In this document: positions 7,314-15,499 of the stretch, one piece after another
Layout of the letters: each line of letters starts with the position of its first letter
Position numbering within the stretch: the first letter of the stretch is position 1
Source: CSP1-5 sp964348275
GTDB taxonomy: Bacteria > Methylomirabilota > Methylomirabilia > Methylomirabilales > CSP1-5
Assembly (NCBI GenBank): GCA_964348275.1
Contig: CAYGBT010000013.1
Location: 1-64,000, forward strand
Direction: 5' to 3'
DNA length: 64,000 nt
Made by a program: the position numbers and the translations under genes
Notes under the pieces: model-generated
Database searches by the model: none
What the model was told of the DNA's origin: nothing
The model's input: only the letters and a program-made list of their open reading frames with translations

Positions 7314-8759
7314 ATGGAATTTAAAAAGATCGCTGAGGGCATCTGGGAGGCTCCTCCGACTGCCAAGGAGGGCATGCTGGTTCCGGCGCGTGTCTACGCC
7401 ACGGACGATCTCTTCAAGGAAATGGATCGGGGGGTCTTCGAGCAGGTGACCAACGTGGCCTGCCTGCCCGGAATCCAGAAGTACGCCATCTGCATGCCTG
7501 ATGGCCATTGGGGCTATGGCTTCCCCATTGGGGGGGTCGCAGCTATGGATGTGGCAACGGGGGTCATCTCGCCGGGTGGAATCGGCTTTGACATCAATTG
7601 CGGGATGCGTCTGCTTCGGACCAACCTGACCGAGGATGAGGTCAAGCCAAAGCTCCGGGAGCTGGTGGACCGACTCTTCCATGCGATCCCTTGCGGGGTT
7701 GGTACCAAGGGACCCTTGAGGCTGAACGAAGACGAATTTCGAGCGGTGATGGTTCAAGGGGCTCAAGGTGTCATCCGGCGCGGTTACGGATGGCCAGAGG
7801 ATGCAGAGCGGATTGAGAACCTTGGACGGATCCCTGGCGCCGATCCCGCCAAAGTCAGTGCCAAGGCCACCAGTCGAGGGATCAATCAGCTCGGGACGTT
7901 AGGGTCCGGCAACCATTACCTCGAGATTCAGGTGATCTACCCCGGCAATGTCTATGATCCGGATCTCGCCAAGGCGTTGGGAGTCGACCGCGAGTTTCAG
8001 GTCGTGGTGATGTTCCATTGTGGCTCCCGGGGCTTCGGGCATCAGGTCGGGACCGACTATTTGGAGATCTTCGGGCGGGCTATGAAGCGGTACGGCATCG
8101 CCGTTCGAGATCGGGAGCTTGCCTGCGCACCGTTTTCCTCTCCCGAGGGCCAGGATTACTTTAAGGCAATGGTGTGTGCGGCAAACTCAGCCTTCGCTAA
8201 CCGCCAGGTCATTACCCACCGTATCCGAGAGGTCTTTAGTGACATCTTCAGACGGGACGCCCGCGATCTCGGCCTGGAGATGATTTACGACGTATGCCAC
8301 AACATCGCCAAGATCGAGCGATACCGAGTCAATGGCGAAGAAAAGGAGCTGATCATTCACCGCAAGGGGGCGACGCGCTCCTTCCCACCGGGGCATTCAG
8401 AACTCGCGGAGCGATACCAAGCCATCGGCCAGCCGGTGATCATCGGAGGATCTATGGAGACCGGGTCTTATCTCCTCATGGGGACGGCCAAGGCGATGGA
8501 GGAGAGCTTCGGGTCCACCGCCCATGGCTCCGGTCGGACCATGTCTCGGGCCGCCGCGAAGAAAAAGGTCCACGGCCGAGATCTCCTGCAGCGGATGGAA
8601 CATAAGGGGATCTACGTCCGGGCAGCCTCCTTTGCGGGCGTGGCTGAAGAGGCCGGGATGGCTTACAAGGACATCTCCGCCGTCGTGGACGCCGTCGAAA
8701 GACTAGGGATTTCGAAGAAAGTCGTGCGTCTGCAACCGATCGGCAATATCAAGGGGTAA
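7314..8759 (+). CDS. rtcB: RNA-splicing ligase RtcB
   Basis: A GTP- and Mn2+-dependent 3'-phosphate RNA ligase that joins 2',3'-cyclic phosphate or 3'-phosphate ends to 5'-OH ends. It is 481 residues, the usual length. The metal-site motif GIGFDINCGMRL is near residue 90, GSGNHYLEIQ near 200, histidine strand VMFHCGSRGFGHQ near 235, and the guanylylated histidine in AHGSGRTMSRAA near 405. A GGGG-rich ribosome site precedes the ATG. Archease precedes it and a small unknown gene follows. Confidence 0.96.
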   Translation: MEFKKIAEGIWEAPPTAKEGMLVPARVYATDDLFKEMDRGVFEQVTNVACLPGIQKYAICMPDGHWGYGFPIGGVAAMDVATGVISPGGIGFDINCGMRLLRTNLTEDEVKPKLRELVDRLFHAIPCGVGTKGPLRLNEDEFRAVMVQGAQGVIRRGYGWPEDAERIENLGRIPGADPAKVSAKATSRGINQLGTLGSGNHYLEIQVIYPGNVYDPDLAKALGVDREFQVVVMFHCGSRGFGHQVGTDYLEIFGRAMKRYGIAVRDRELACAPFSSPEGQDYFKAMVCAANSAFANRQVITHRIREVFSDIFRRDARDLGLEMIYDVCHNIAKIERYRVNGEEKELIIHRKGATRSFPPGHSELAERYQAIGQPVIIGGSMETGSYLLMGTAKAMEESFGSTAHGSGRTMSRAAAKKKVHGRDLLQRMEHKGIYVRAASFAGVAEEAGMAYKDISAVVDAVERLGISKKVVRLQPIGNIKG

Positions 8760-8775
8760 GGGGAAGGAGAGACCT

Positions 8776-9123
8776 GTGGAGAGTAAAGAACTTTTGTACA
8801 CTTCGTATCGACTGCAGGAACTAAAGACCCTTCTCCCCGAGGGGCTCTCTGGGGCCGACCTTCAGCGCGTGGAAGCATTGGTCGAGAAGCGAGATGATGT
8901 GGGGCTGATCGCCTTCCTCGAGAAGACGAACCTCTCCCCGGAGAGCCGTGAGCGGCTCCGAATTATCACAGAGGCGCGGCCGATCGCTCTCAAGATCGTA
9001 TCCCTGTGGCGGGAAATGCCGCTTCGCCACGAAGAGATCGAGACGCAGTACACACACCTGAAGCACCTGAAAGCGGAGTATGATCGGGTCTCGCCCCGAC
9101 GGGCGGGCGCGGAATTCTTTTAG
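8776..9123 (+). CDS. Hypothetical protein in the rtcB operon
   Basis: A 115-residue, highly charged, mostly helical protein that I do not recognise. It starts at GTG 8776, 16 bases after the rtcB stop, with AAGGAGAG upstream, so it is probably cotranscribed with archease and rtcB. Helices around LPEGLSGADLQRVEALVEK, LSPESRERLRIITEA and EEIETQYTHLKHLKAEY suggest a helical bundle with a C-terminal coiled-coil hairpin. There are no cysteines, signal peptide or membrane segment. A role in RNA repair is suggested only by position. Confidence 0.65.
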   Translation: MESKELLYTSYRLQELKTLLPEGLSGADLQRVEALVEKRDDVGLIAFLEKTNLSPESRERLRIITEARPIALKIVSLWREMPLRHEEIETQYTHLKHLKAEYDRVSPRRAGAEFF

Positions 9124-9146
9124 CAGTCCCCCGTTCTTCGTTGACA

Positions 9147-9272
9147 GTTCACCGTTCACGGTTCACGGCTGAAGGGTTATTGGTGCCTCGTGATTGGTGA
9201 CTGGTGCAAACCACTAACCACTACCCACTGACCACCAGTCACCTTTTTTTTTGAGCGGTCATCGGTCGTCGG
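9147..9272. repeat. Intergenic heptamer repeat cluster
   Basis: GTTCACC-GTTCACG-GTTCACG at 9147-9167. TTGGTGC/TTGGTGA/CTGGTGC units follow, then opposite-strand ACCACTA-ACCACTA-CCCACTG-ACCACCA, and CGGTCAT-CGGTCGT at 9256. It fills the spacer between the rtcB operon and the MDR gene; facing units could fold into long imperfect stems. Confidence 0.75.
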
Positions 9273-9281
9273 AGATCGAGT

Positions 9282-10313
9282 ATGAGGGCAGTTCGCTTCC
9301 ACACGCATGGGGATCCCGAAGTCCTCAGGATGGACGAGGTCCCGGACCCCCAGATCGCTCAGAACGAGGTTCTGGTGCGGATCAAGGCCTGTGCCTTGAA
9401 CCATGTGGACCTTTGGCTCCGCCAAGGGCTCCCTGGAGTGAAGGTCCCCCTTCCCCACATCCCCGGCTGCGATATCGCGGGCGAGGTGGAAGCGGTCGGC
9501 GAGCTGTGCACGCGCGTCAAGGTGGGAGAGAAAGTGATGATCTCTCCCGGAAAGTGTTGCAGGCAGTGTGCCTGCTGCCTCGCGGGTCGAGACAATCTCT
9601 GCGCAAGCTATCAGATTTTCGGCGGATACGGGCTCAACGGCGGATACGCTGAGCTGATTGCGGTCCCGGAGGTTAACATCCTTCCCCTGCCCAAGGGCCT
9701 CGACTTCCTGCAGGGCGCGGCTTTCCCGCTCACCTTCCTCACTTCTTGGAATATGTTAGTGACATTAGGGAACGTGCAGCCCGGGCAAACGGTCTTGGTC
9801 ATGGGGGCCGCAAGTGGCGTGGGCGTTGCGGCCATCCAGATAGCGAAACTTTTCGGTGCCACCGTCATTGCTGCCTCCGGCACCGACGAGAAGCTTGCAA
9901 AAGCAAAAGCTCTGGGGGCGGATCACGGGATCAACTATCAAAAACAGACGATTGCTAACGAGATCAAACAACTTACCGAGCGGCGAGGGATCGACATTAT
10001 TTTCGAACATGTGGGGGGCGAGACTTGGAAGGAACTCATCCCCATCCTGGCCTCGGGTGGGACGCTTGTGACCTGTGGGGCCACGGCCGGTCCGATAGCC
10101 GAGACGGACATCCGGTACCTCTTCATGCGGCAGCTCCGGATCCAGGGGGCCTACATGGGAAACAAGGTTGATCTCTTAACCATGCTGCCGCTGGTGGAGG
10201 CCGGAAAGCTCAAGCCAGTGGTAGACCAGGCGCTTCCCCTTTCCGAAGCGCCTCAGGCCCACCGGATTCTTGAGGAGCGCCGACAGTTCGGCAAGGTCGT
10301 TCTCACCATCTAA
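9282..10313 (+). CDS. Zinc-binding MDR dehydrogenase / quinone reductase-like
   Basis: A 343-residue medium-chain dehydrogenase/reductase. It has the GroES-like N-terminal half with the catalytic-zone motif CDIAGEVEAVG, a structural zinc loop with four cysteines (CCRQCACCLAGRDNLC, about residues 87-102), and the NAD(P)-binding Rossmann motif GAASGVGVAAIQIAK near 175. The loop resembles alcohol dehydrogenases, while the overall sequence is nearest to zinc-containing quinone oxidoreductase-like enzymes. Substrate unknown. The selenoprotein gene starts 26 bases downstream, so they may be cotranscribed. Confidence 0.88.
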   Translation: MRAVRFHTHGDPEVLRMDEVPDPQIAQNEVLVRIKACALNHVDLWLRQGLPGVKVPLPHIPGCDIAGEVEAVGELCTRVKVGEKVMISPGKCCRQCACCLAGRDNLCASYQIFGGYGLNGGYAELIAVPEVNILPLPKGLDFLQGAAFPLTFLTSWNMLVTLGNVQPGQTVLVMGAASGVGVAAIQIAKLFGATVIAASGTDEKLAKAKALGADHGINYQKQTIANEIKQLTERRGIDIIFEHVGGETWKELIPILASGGTLVTCGATAGPIAETDIRYLFMRQLRIQGAYMGNKVDLLTMLPLVEAGKLKPVVDQALPLSEAPQAHRILEERRQFGKVVLTI

Positions 10314-10339
10314 ACTGGAACCACCATGGGAGGTCTTCA

Positions 10340-10567
10340 ATGGCGACAGAAGTCCTGATCTACGGTAAAGACGGCTGACCCTTTACCTCGGCGGCCCGGG
10401 AGGAATACGCCAATCGGAATGTTTCTGTTCGCTATATCGATGTCAAAAAGGACAAAAAGACCCTGGAGGAAATGCTCACGTTTTCCAAGGGGGTGCGGGA
10501 GGTTCCGGTCATCGTTGAAGATAGTAATAAGGTCACGATCGGCTTCGGCGGAACGTGAGAAGTATGA
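10340..10567 (+). CDS. Glutaredoxin-like selenoprotein with two in-frame UGA codons
   Basis: A 75-codon gene that ordinary ORF calling misses. ATG at 10340 has GGGAGG seven bases upstream. The product reads MATEVLIYGKDG-U-PFTSAAREEY at the N-terminus, where codon 13 is TGA (10376) at the redox-active cysteine of a glutaredoxin CPxT-type site. It then continues as a thioredoxin-fold protein (VSVRYIDVKKD, VREVPVIVED with the cis-proline, KVTIGFGGT). A second TGA at 10556 is followed by only Glu, Val and TGA, giving a C-terminal U-x-x-stop. This matches the small glutaredoxin-like (seleno)proteins I recall as named Uxx-star. The hairpin at 10568-10583 is placed like a SECIS, and selA is at 53208. 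Read without selenocysteine the gene stops after 12 residues. Confidence 0.85.
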
Positions 10568-10583
10568 GGCCAGGGTCCTGGCC
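10568..10583 (+). promoter_or_regulatory. Putative SECIS hairpin
   Basis: GGCCAGGGTCCTGGCC folds into a six-base-pair stem with a GGUC loop. The loop G-U falls at bases 20-21 counted from the U of the second UGA (10556). In the E. coli fdhF element the critical loop G-U is at 23-24, so position and loop agree with a SelB-binding element. Its start adjoins the terminal UGA at 10565. A weaker CCTC/GAGG stem follows the first UGA. Confidence 0.6.
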
Positions 10584-10672
10584 ACCGCTTTCAGGCCGTC
10601 CGCCCCTGGGGGGATGCGACGGTCTTTCCTTTCACAAACAAGAGACTGCGAACATCAGACTTCCGAGCGATC

Positions 10673-11125
10673 ATGGATCTAAGTCAAATCGACCTTTACC
10701 TCTTTCAAGGATCGGCTCCGCTTTCCCCGCGGGATATTGACCTGCTCCGGACCCTCGGCGTCCGGGCAGCAGTGGACATGCGGGCCGAGGCTGAATGTTA
10801 CCCCCCGCTTGAGTGCCTCCTGTGGCTGCCTACGATCGACACCGAGGCCGCTACGACCGAACAGCTCACCACCGGGATCCGCTTCATCGATCAGTGCATC
10901 AGCCTCGGATGGGGAATATACATCTATTGTCAAGGCGGAATCGGCCGCTCGTCCATGATGGTCGCGGCCTATCTCATCGGAAAGCGTGGGATGGATGTTA
11001 ATGCAGCGATCGAGGGCATCCGTAGACGCCGGCCTGTTGCAAACCCATCTCGCCTCCAATTGCAGGCAGCCGAAATGGCTGGTCTCGCCTACCGCGATGG
11101 GACCCAAGGGGGTAAAGACCCGTAA
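10673..11125 (+). CDS. Dual-specificity/tyrosine phosphatase-like protein
   Basis: A 150-residue single-domain phosphatase of the cysteine-based superfamily. The P-loop YCQGGIGRSSMM carries Cys86 and Arg92 (C-x5-R). A general-acid-region aspartate may lie in LPTIDTEAAT about 30 residues before. The following helix, VAAYLIGKRGMDVNAAIEGIRRRRP, is as in plant/bacterial dual-specificity enzymes. No signal peptide, so cytoplasmic. Substrate (protein or small phosphoester) unknown. It lies downstream of the selenoprotein gene on the same strand. Confidence 0.8.
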   Translation: MDLSQIDLYLFQGSAPLSPRDIDLLRTLGVRAAVDMRAEAECYPPLECLLWLPTIDTEAATTEQLTTGIRFIDQCISLGWGIYIYCQGGIGRSSMMVAAYLIGKRGMDVNAAIEGIRRRRPVANPSRLQLQAAEMAGLAYRDGTQGGKDP

Positions 11126-11185
11126 GGGTCAAGCCGACTCATTGCAGCCGTTGCGTCCTCGGCCACCTTACTCCCTGCCTAGATC

Positions 11186-11575
11186 CTACTCTGCTTCGTC
11201 AGGCCAGCGCCTCATTCCGTAAAGGCCGGTCTTGAGCACCTTCAGCGCCAGCAGTCCGCACTTGAGTCGAATCGGGCTGAGTGGCACGCCCAAGGCTTCG
11301 AGCATTTCTTCCTTGCTGAAGGTCCTGATCCGCTCCAGAGAAGCTCCCTTAATCTTTTCGGTCAGGATCGATGCTGCCGCCGTACTGATGGCGCAGCCCT
11401 CCCCCTTGAAGCGGACAGCGGTCACATGGTCGTCGGAAAGCTTGAGATCGATTCGGATTCGATCCCCGCAGAGCGGGTTGTCCTCCTCATTGGTGAAATC
11501 CGGATCCTCCAGCGTTCCAAAGTTGCGCGGTCTCTTATAATGATCCAAAATGAATTCCCGATAAAAGTCGTCCAT
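11186..11575 (-). CDS. SufU/IscU-type Fe-S scaffold, short form
   Basis: A 129-residue U-type scaffold or sulfur-transfer protein. The three cysteine positions are present: NPLCGD (about 36), GEGCAIS (about 61) and RLKCGLL (about 106). Unlike the second copy at 12418, it lacks the roughly 20-residue insertion between the second and third cysteines, so it is closer to IscU in architecture. It is the last gene of the suf block, separated from the ferredoxin gene by 168 bases. The C-terminus has an extra GMRRWPDEAE tail. Confidence 0.88.
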   Translation of the reverse strand: MDDFYREFILDHYKRPRNFGTLEDPDFTNEEDNPLCGDRIRIDLKLSDDHVTAVRFKGEGCAISTAAASILTEKIKGASLERIRTFSKEEMLEALGVPLSPIRLKCGLLALKVLKTGLYGMRRWPDEAE

Positions 11576-11743
11576 GTCCTCCGGTCCCCAAGACCTTCCG
11601 CACCTCAGACATGCCAGGAGCCTCTATCGTTCCTTGATAGCATTATCATAACGGAAAAAGTGACATGCAGGAGGCGAATGGCCCCTCGGAATTCCATGGT
11701 GGGTGGGTCCCTTCTGATTGGTCACACCAAGAGAGAGACTAAG

Positions 11744-11989
11744 TCACGGGACGAGTTGGTTACCCTTCTCATCGATGACGATCAGGGCATCTACCGGACA
11801 GACACTACACGCGTCGATCAACCGTTCCCGCTCAATCTCCGGGACGCTTTCCTTAAATTCGCAGATGTTCTCGCTGTCGAATTCGAAGAGCTCCGGTCCA
11901 ACTTTCATGCAGTTCGAAGTGCTCATGCAGAGCGACCGGTCGATGCGGATCGTGAGATCGTTTACTTTCCGTTCGACGAAATCCTCGAT
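11744..11989 (-). CDS. Small [3Fe-4S]/[4Fe-4S]-type ferredoxin
   Basis: About 81 residues with cysteines in LCMSTSNC (C-x5-C) and ACSVCP (C-x2-C-P). This pattern resembles P450-type and related single-cluster ferredoxins. A textbook AAAGGAGGG site ends six bases before codon ATC at 11989; no ATG, GTG or TTG occurs in frame between it and the first cysteine. Either ATC is used as a start or the start codon carries a base error. It sits between sufT and the short sufU and is the likely electron donor for cluster assembly or a client enzyme. Confidence 0.75.
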   Translation of the reverse strand: MEDFVERKVNDLTIRIDRSLCMSTSNCMKVGPELFEFDSENICEFKESVPEIERERLIDACSVCPVDALIVIDEKGNQLVP

Positions 11990-12050
11990 GACTGTCCCTC
12001 CTTTCGCACGCCTTGTGCGCGACCGGTGATGTCCTTGACTGCTTGCCCGC

Positions 12051-12377
12051 TCACAAGAAACCCAACTCGAGTTTCGCCGCTTCGGACATCCGTGATGGAT
12101 CCCAGGGGGGATCGAAGACAACGTCCACCTTGATATCGTTGACGCCGGGAATGGCCTTTACCTTGTCGCGCACTTCCGCCGGCAACGTTGCCGCCGCTGG
12201 ACAGTTGGGTGAGGTGAGGGTCATTTGAATCTCAACATCGCCGGTCGGCGCCACCTTTATTTCGTAGATCAATCCCAGCTCGTAAATGTTTACCGGAATT
12301 TCCGGATCAAAGACGGTACGCAGGGCCTCGCTGACCTGCGCTTCGATCACCAGTGAATTGGCCGACCTGATGTCCAT
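12051..12377 (-). CDS. sufT: SufT-like DUF59/MIP18 Fe-S assembly factor
   Basis: A 108-residue DUF59 (MIP18/PaaD) domain protein. SufT proteins help mature Fe-S proteins. Family motifs include FDPEIPVNIYELGLIYE near residue 23, LTSPNCPAAATLP with the conserved cysteine near 59, and VFDPPWDPSRMSEAAK at the C-terminus. The ATG at 12377 follows GGAGGAGG. It is 40 bases downstream of the longer sufU and clearly within the suf operon. Confidence 0.9.
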   Translation of the reverse strand: MDIRSANSLVIEAQVSEALRTVFDPEIPVNIYELGLIYEIKVAPTGDVEIQMTLTSPNCPAAATLPAEVRDKVKAIPGVNDIKVDVVFDPPWDPSRMSEAAKLELGFL

Positions 12378-12417
12378 AGACCTCCTCCTGCCTCGTTATG
12401 CCGGCACCCTATCCGGC

Positions 12418-12870
12418 CTACTCCGTCGAAACCGTCTCCCCTTTCCCCTCAAGTGCAGCGCGCAGCGTGTGCCAAGCCAGAGTAGCACACTTGACCCGAA
12501 CGGGGAATTCGCTCACGCCGGAAAAGACGGCCAGTTTCCCAAGGTCAACGGGATCGCCTGCCCTGTCTTCCTCCCGAGTAACCAAGGCATGGAATTTCTC
12601 AAAAAGGACCTGTGCGTCGGCTTTGGTTTTTCCCTTGACGCTGTCTGTCATCATCGAGGCGGAGGCCTTCGAAATTGCGCAACCGGACCCCTGAAAACTG
12701 ATGTTCCGAATCGCGTCATCCTCGAGCTGGAGGTAGACGGTAACATCATCGCCGCAAAGCGGGTTGTAACCTTGCGCCGTTCGATTGGCACTTTCCAGTT
12801 TTTGGAAGTTGCGTGGCTTCTTACTGTGGTCGAGGATGACCTGCTGGTAGAGTTCGCGAAGGTCAGACAT
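12418..12870 (-). CDS. sufU: SufU Fe-S scaffold / sulfur acceptor of SufS
   Basis: A 150-residue SufU. Cysteines occur in NPLCGDD (about 38), GSGCAISKAS (about 63) and VRVKCATLAW (about 127). The approximately 20-residue insertion before the last cysteine, typical of Gram-positive-style SufU, is present. SufU usually takes persulfide from SufS through a zinc-linked exchange. Its start overlaps the sufS stop (TAATG), so the two are translationally coupled. Confidence 0.93.
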   Translation of the reverse strand: MSDLRELYQQVILDHSKKPRNFQKLESANRTAQGYNPLCGDDVTVYLQLEDDAIRNISFQGSGCAISKASASMMTDSVKGKTKADAQVLFEKFHALVTREEDRAGDPVDLGKLAVFSGVSEFPVRVKCATLAWHTLRAALEGKGETVSTE

Positions 12871-14141
12871 TAGCCAAACATTTCAATGGCCTTGTAGATT
12901 GCCTGGACAAGCACATCGATTTCTTCTTTCGTGTTGTAGAAAGCGAGAGACGCCCGGGCGGTCGCTGGCACGCCAAAGCGCTGCATCAACGGCATGGTGC
13001 AGTGGTGGCCCGCACGAATTGCAACTCCCTCGTGGTCGAGAATCGTGCCCACATCGTGGGCGTGCACGCCATCTAACACAAAGGAGATAAGGCTCGCCTT
13101 CTCCTGTGCCATTCCGATGATGCGAATACCCGCGATAGCCGAGAGAGCGTTGGTCGCATACTCCAATAACTCATGCTCGTACGCAATTATCTTTTCTAGC
13201 CCGATTCCACCCACATAGTCGACCGCAGCGCCCAGGCCGATGACGCCGGCAACATGCGGTGTCCCAGCCTCGAATTTGTATGGCACATCGTTGTACAGCG
13301 TCCTCTCGAAGGTGACCGTTTTGATCATATCACCCCCGCCCTGGTATGGGGGCATAGCCTCGAGCAGTTCAGCCTTGCCGTAAAGGACACCGATGCCCGT
13401 AGGGCCGAACACCTTGTGCCCGGAAAAGGCATAGAAGTCACAGTCAATCTCGCGCACGTCCACCCGCAGATGGGGGACCGCCTGTGCTCCATCGATCAGC
13501 ACAGGAACTCCCCGGTCGTGCGCGAGGCGGATAATCTCGCGCACCGGATTGATGGTCCCTAAGGCGTTCGACACATGGACGATCGAAACCAGCCGAGTCC
13601 GAGGCGTCAGGAGTTTTTCGTATCCATCGAGTTGCAACTCCCCAGCGTCATTGATCGGCACGACGCGCAGCGCTGCTCCGGTCTGTTCACAGAGGATCTG
13701 CCACGGCACAATGTTGGAGTGGTGTTCCATTGTAGAGATGACGATCTCGTCGCCCGCCCGGATGTGCTTCCGGCCGTAACTGTGAGCCACGAGGTTGATC
13801 GCCTCAGTCGTGCCACGAACAAAGATGATCTCCCGGGACTCCGCTGCGTTGATGAAACGCTGCACTTTTTTCCGGCCTCGCTCGTAGGCCTCGGTCGCCC
13901 GTTCGCTCAGGTCATGGACGCCGCGATGGATATTCGAATTGTACGTTGAAAGAAATCGATGTACGGCATCGATCACAACCTGCGGCTTCTGGCTCGTGGC
14001 GGCATTGTCGAAATAGACCAGAGGCTTCCCGTGGACCTTTTCGCCCAGGATCGGGAAGTCCTGCCTCACCCGTCCGACATCGAAATCCGCCGCCAGGTCC
14101 CCGCGGACCTTCGGAGTCACTGCACTGCCGGGGATGATCAT
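12870..14141 (-). CDS. sufS: Cysteine desulfurase SufS
   Basis: A PLP-dependent group II cysteine desulfurase, 423 residues, releasing sulfur from L-cysteine as an enzyme persulfide. An N-terminal extension of about 25 residues precedes the core. The DNAATSQKP motif is near residue 47, TEAINLVAHSYG near 113, the PLP lysine is in SGHKVFGPTGIGVLYG near 240, and the catalytic cysteine in RAGHHCTMPL near 383. It overlaps sufD at its start (ATGA) and sufU at its end. Confidence 0.96.
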   Translation of the reverse strand: MIIPGSAVTPKVRGDLAADFDVGRVRQDFPILGEKVHGKPLVYFDNAATSQKPQVVIDAVHRFLSTYNSNIHRGVHDLSERATEAYERGRKKVQRFINAAESREIIFVRGTTEAINLVAHSYGRKHIRAGDEIVISTMEHHSNIVPWQILCEQTGAALRVVPINDAGELQLDGYEKLLTPRTRLVSIVHVSNALGTINPVREIIRLAHDRGVPVLIDGAQAVPHLRVDVREIDCDFYAFSGHKVFGPTGIGVLYGKAELLEAMPPYQGGGDMIKTVTFERTLYNDVPYKFEAGTPHVAGVIGLGAAVDYVGGIGLEKIIAYEHELLEYATNALSAIAGIRIIGMAQEKASLISFVLDGVHAHDVGTILDHEGVAIRAGHHCTMPLMQRFGVPATARASLAFYNTKEEIDVLVQAIYKAIEMFG

Positions 14142-15481
14142 CGGGTCTCCTCCAACAGTTCCCCCCGAGGCAACCAGCGCGCGACCTGCGTCTCCAGGTG
14201 GCTGCGAATCGGCTCGGCTTTCATCCGGTCAAGACTCTCACCGGCAAATCCGAAAAGCAACAGGGCGCGGGCTGCGTCCTCTGCGATGCCCCGGGACCGG
14301 AGGTAAAATACCGCGTCCTGATCAATCTGGCCAATGGTTGCCCCGTGAGTACATTTCACGTCATCGGCGTAAATCTCCAGCTGCGGCTTCGAATCGATCT
14401 GTGCCTCTTGCGAAAGCAGTAAGTTCTTATTGGTCTGCTTGGCGTCGGTCTTCTGCGCATCCTTATGGACGATAATTCGACCGCTGAAGATACCGTGCGA
14501 ATGGCCATCGAGGATGCCGTAATAGAATTGCCGGCTGTCACAATGCGGACTGGCGTGTTCCACCCTCATGAAGTTGTCCATGTGTTGCCGGCCCCTCGCC
14601 ATGAAGAGACCATTGATCAAGCAGTCGCCCCCTTCCCCGGCTAAGACCGGGTGCACATTGTTCCGCACCAGCGCGCCCCCGAGCATGACCGTATGGGACG
14701 TGACATTGCTACTGCGTGCCTGCTCCACTCGAAGGGTCGAGATATTGAAGGCCTGCTCACTCTCCTGTTCAATCAGGTAGTGGCTCAGCACACTATTCTG
14801 ACCCACCACGGCTTCCGTGACGACGTTTGAGAAATAGGCCCCGGCACCCAGGGAAACATAGTCCTCGACTATGACCGCCTGGCTGTCTTCATCCAAGACG
14901 ATCAGGTTGCGCGGGTGGGTGACGATTGGCTGAGCGGTCGCCGTCGACACGTAGAGCAAGCGGATAGGTTCTTCAATCACCCTCCCTCGGCGGATGTGCA
15001 CGAACGCGCCATCTTCCATGAACGCGGTATTGAGGGCAGAAAACGCGTCTTGATAATACCCGGCGTACCGGGCCAGGTGCTGCTCAAGCACGTCCCGGTC
15101 ATCCCTGAATGCCTCGGCGAGGCTCCGCACGGAGAGCCCTTCGCGAGCCGATCCGGGAGAGGAAAGGGGCGGGGTGTACCGGCCGTTCACGAAGACGAGC
15201 TGGGTCCCTCCCAAGCCGGGAACCCTGAATTGCTCTATTGCTGGGGGGGGCAGTTCGATGCGAGCGTCCCTGGCGAGTTGGAAGGGAATGTGGGACATGG
15301 GCGTCAGGTTCGTGAATCGCCAATCTTCATCGCGGGTCGTGGGAAAGCCCAGTTCGCCAAAGCGGGTGATGGCGGCCTGACGGACCGGGCGTACCCACTC
15401 CTGCCCATTGCCAGCGGTGGCCTTCTCGAATCGGGCGAAGCTCTCTAGATAATGGGCCCTTTCCTGTGTCACGGCGATCAC
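14138..15481 (-). CDS. sufD: Fe-S assembly protein SufD
   Basis: A 447-residue component of the SufBC2D scaffold complex. It has the right-handed beta-helix core and the C-terminal conserved helical region (CTHGATIGQIDQDAVFYLRS, then EDAARALLLFGFAGE). The start is taken as GTG at 15481; a second in-frame GTG lies three codons later. The gene lies 18 bases after sufC and overlaps sufS. Partner proteins SufB and SufC are encoded immediately upstream. Confidence 0.94.
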   Translation of the reverse strand: MIAVTQERAHYLESFARFEKATAGNGQEWVRPVRQAAITRFGELGFPTTRDEDWRFTNLTPMSHIPFQLARDARIELPPPAIEQFRVPGLGGTQLVFVNGRYTPPLSSPGSAREGLSVRSLAEAFRDDRDVLEQHLARYAGYYQDAFSALNTAFMEDGAFVHIRRGRVIEEPIRLLYVSTATAQPIVTHPRNLIVLDEDSQAVIVEDYVSLGAGAYFSNVVTEAVVGQNSVLSHYLIEQESEQAFNISTLRVEQARSSNVTSHTVMLGGALVRNNVHPVLAGEGGDCLINGLFMARGRQHMDNFMRVEHASPHCDSRQFYYGILDGHSHGIFSGRIIVHKDAQKTDAKQTNKNLLLSQEAQIDSKPQLEIYADDVKCTHGATIGQIDQDAVFYLRSRGIAEDAARALLLFGFAGESLDRMKAEPIRSHLETQVARWLPRGELLEETR

Positions 15482-15499
15482 GACTTTGATTTCCCCTGA

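Noticed and set aside
9147..9272. CRISPR-like array
   Set aside because: Units are 7 bases, contiguous and degenerate, without spacers and without cas genes nearby.
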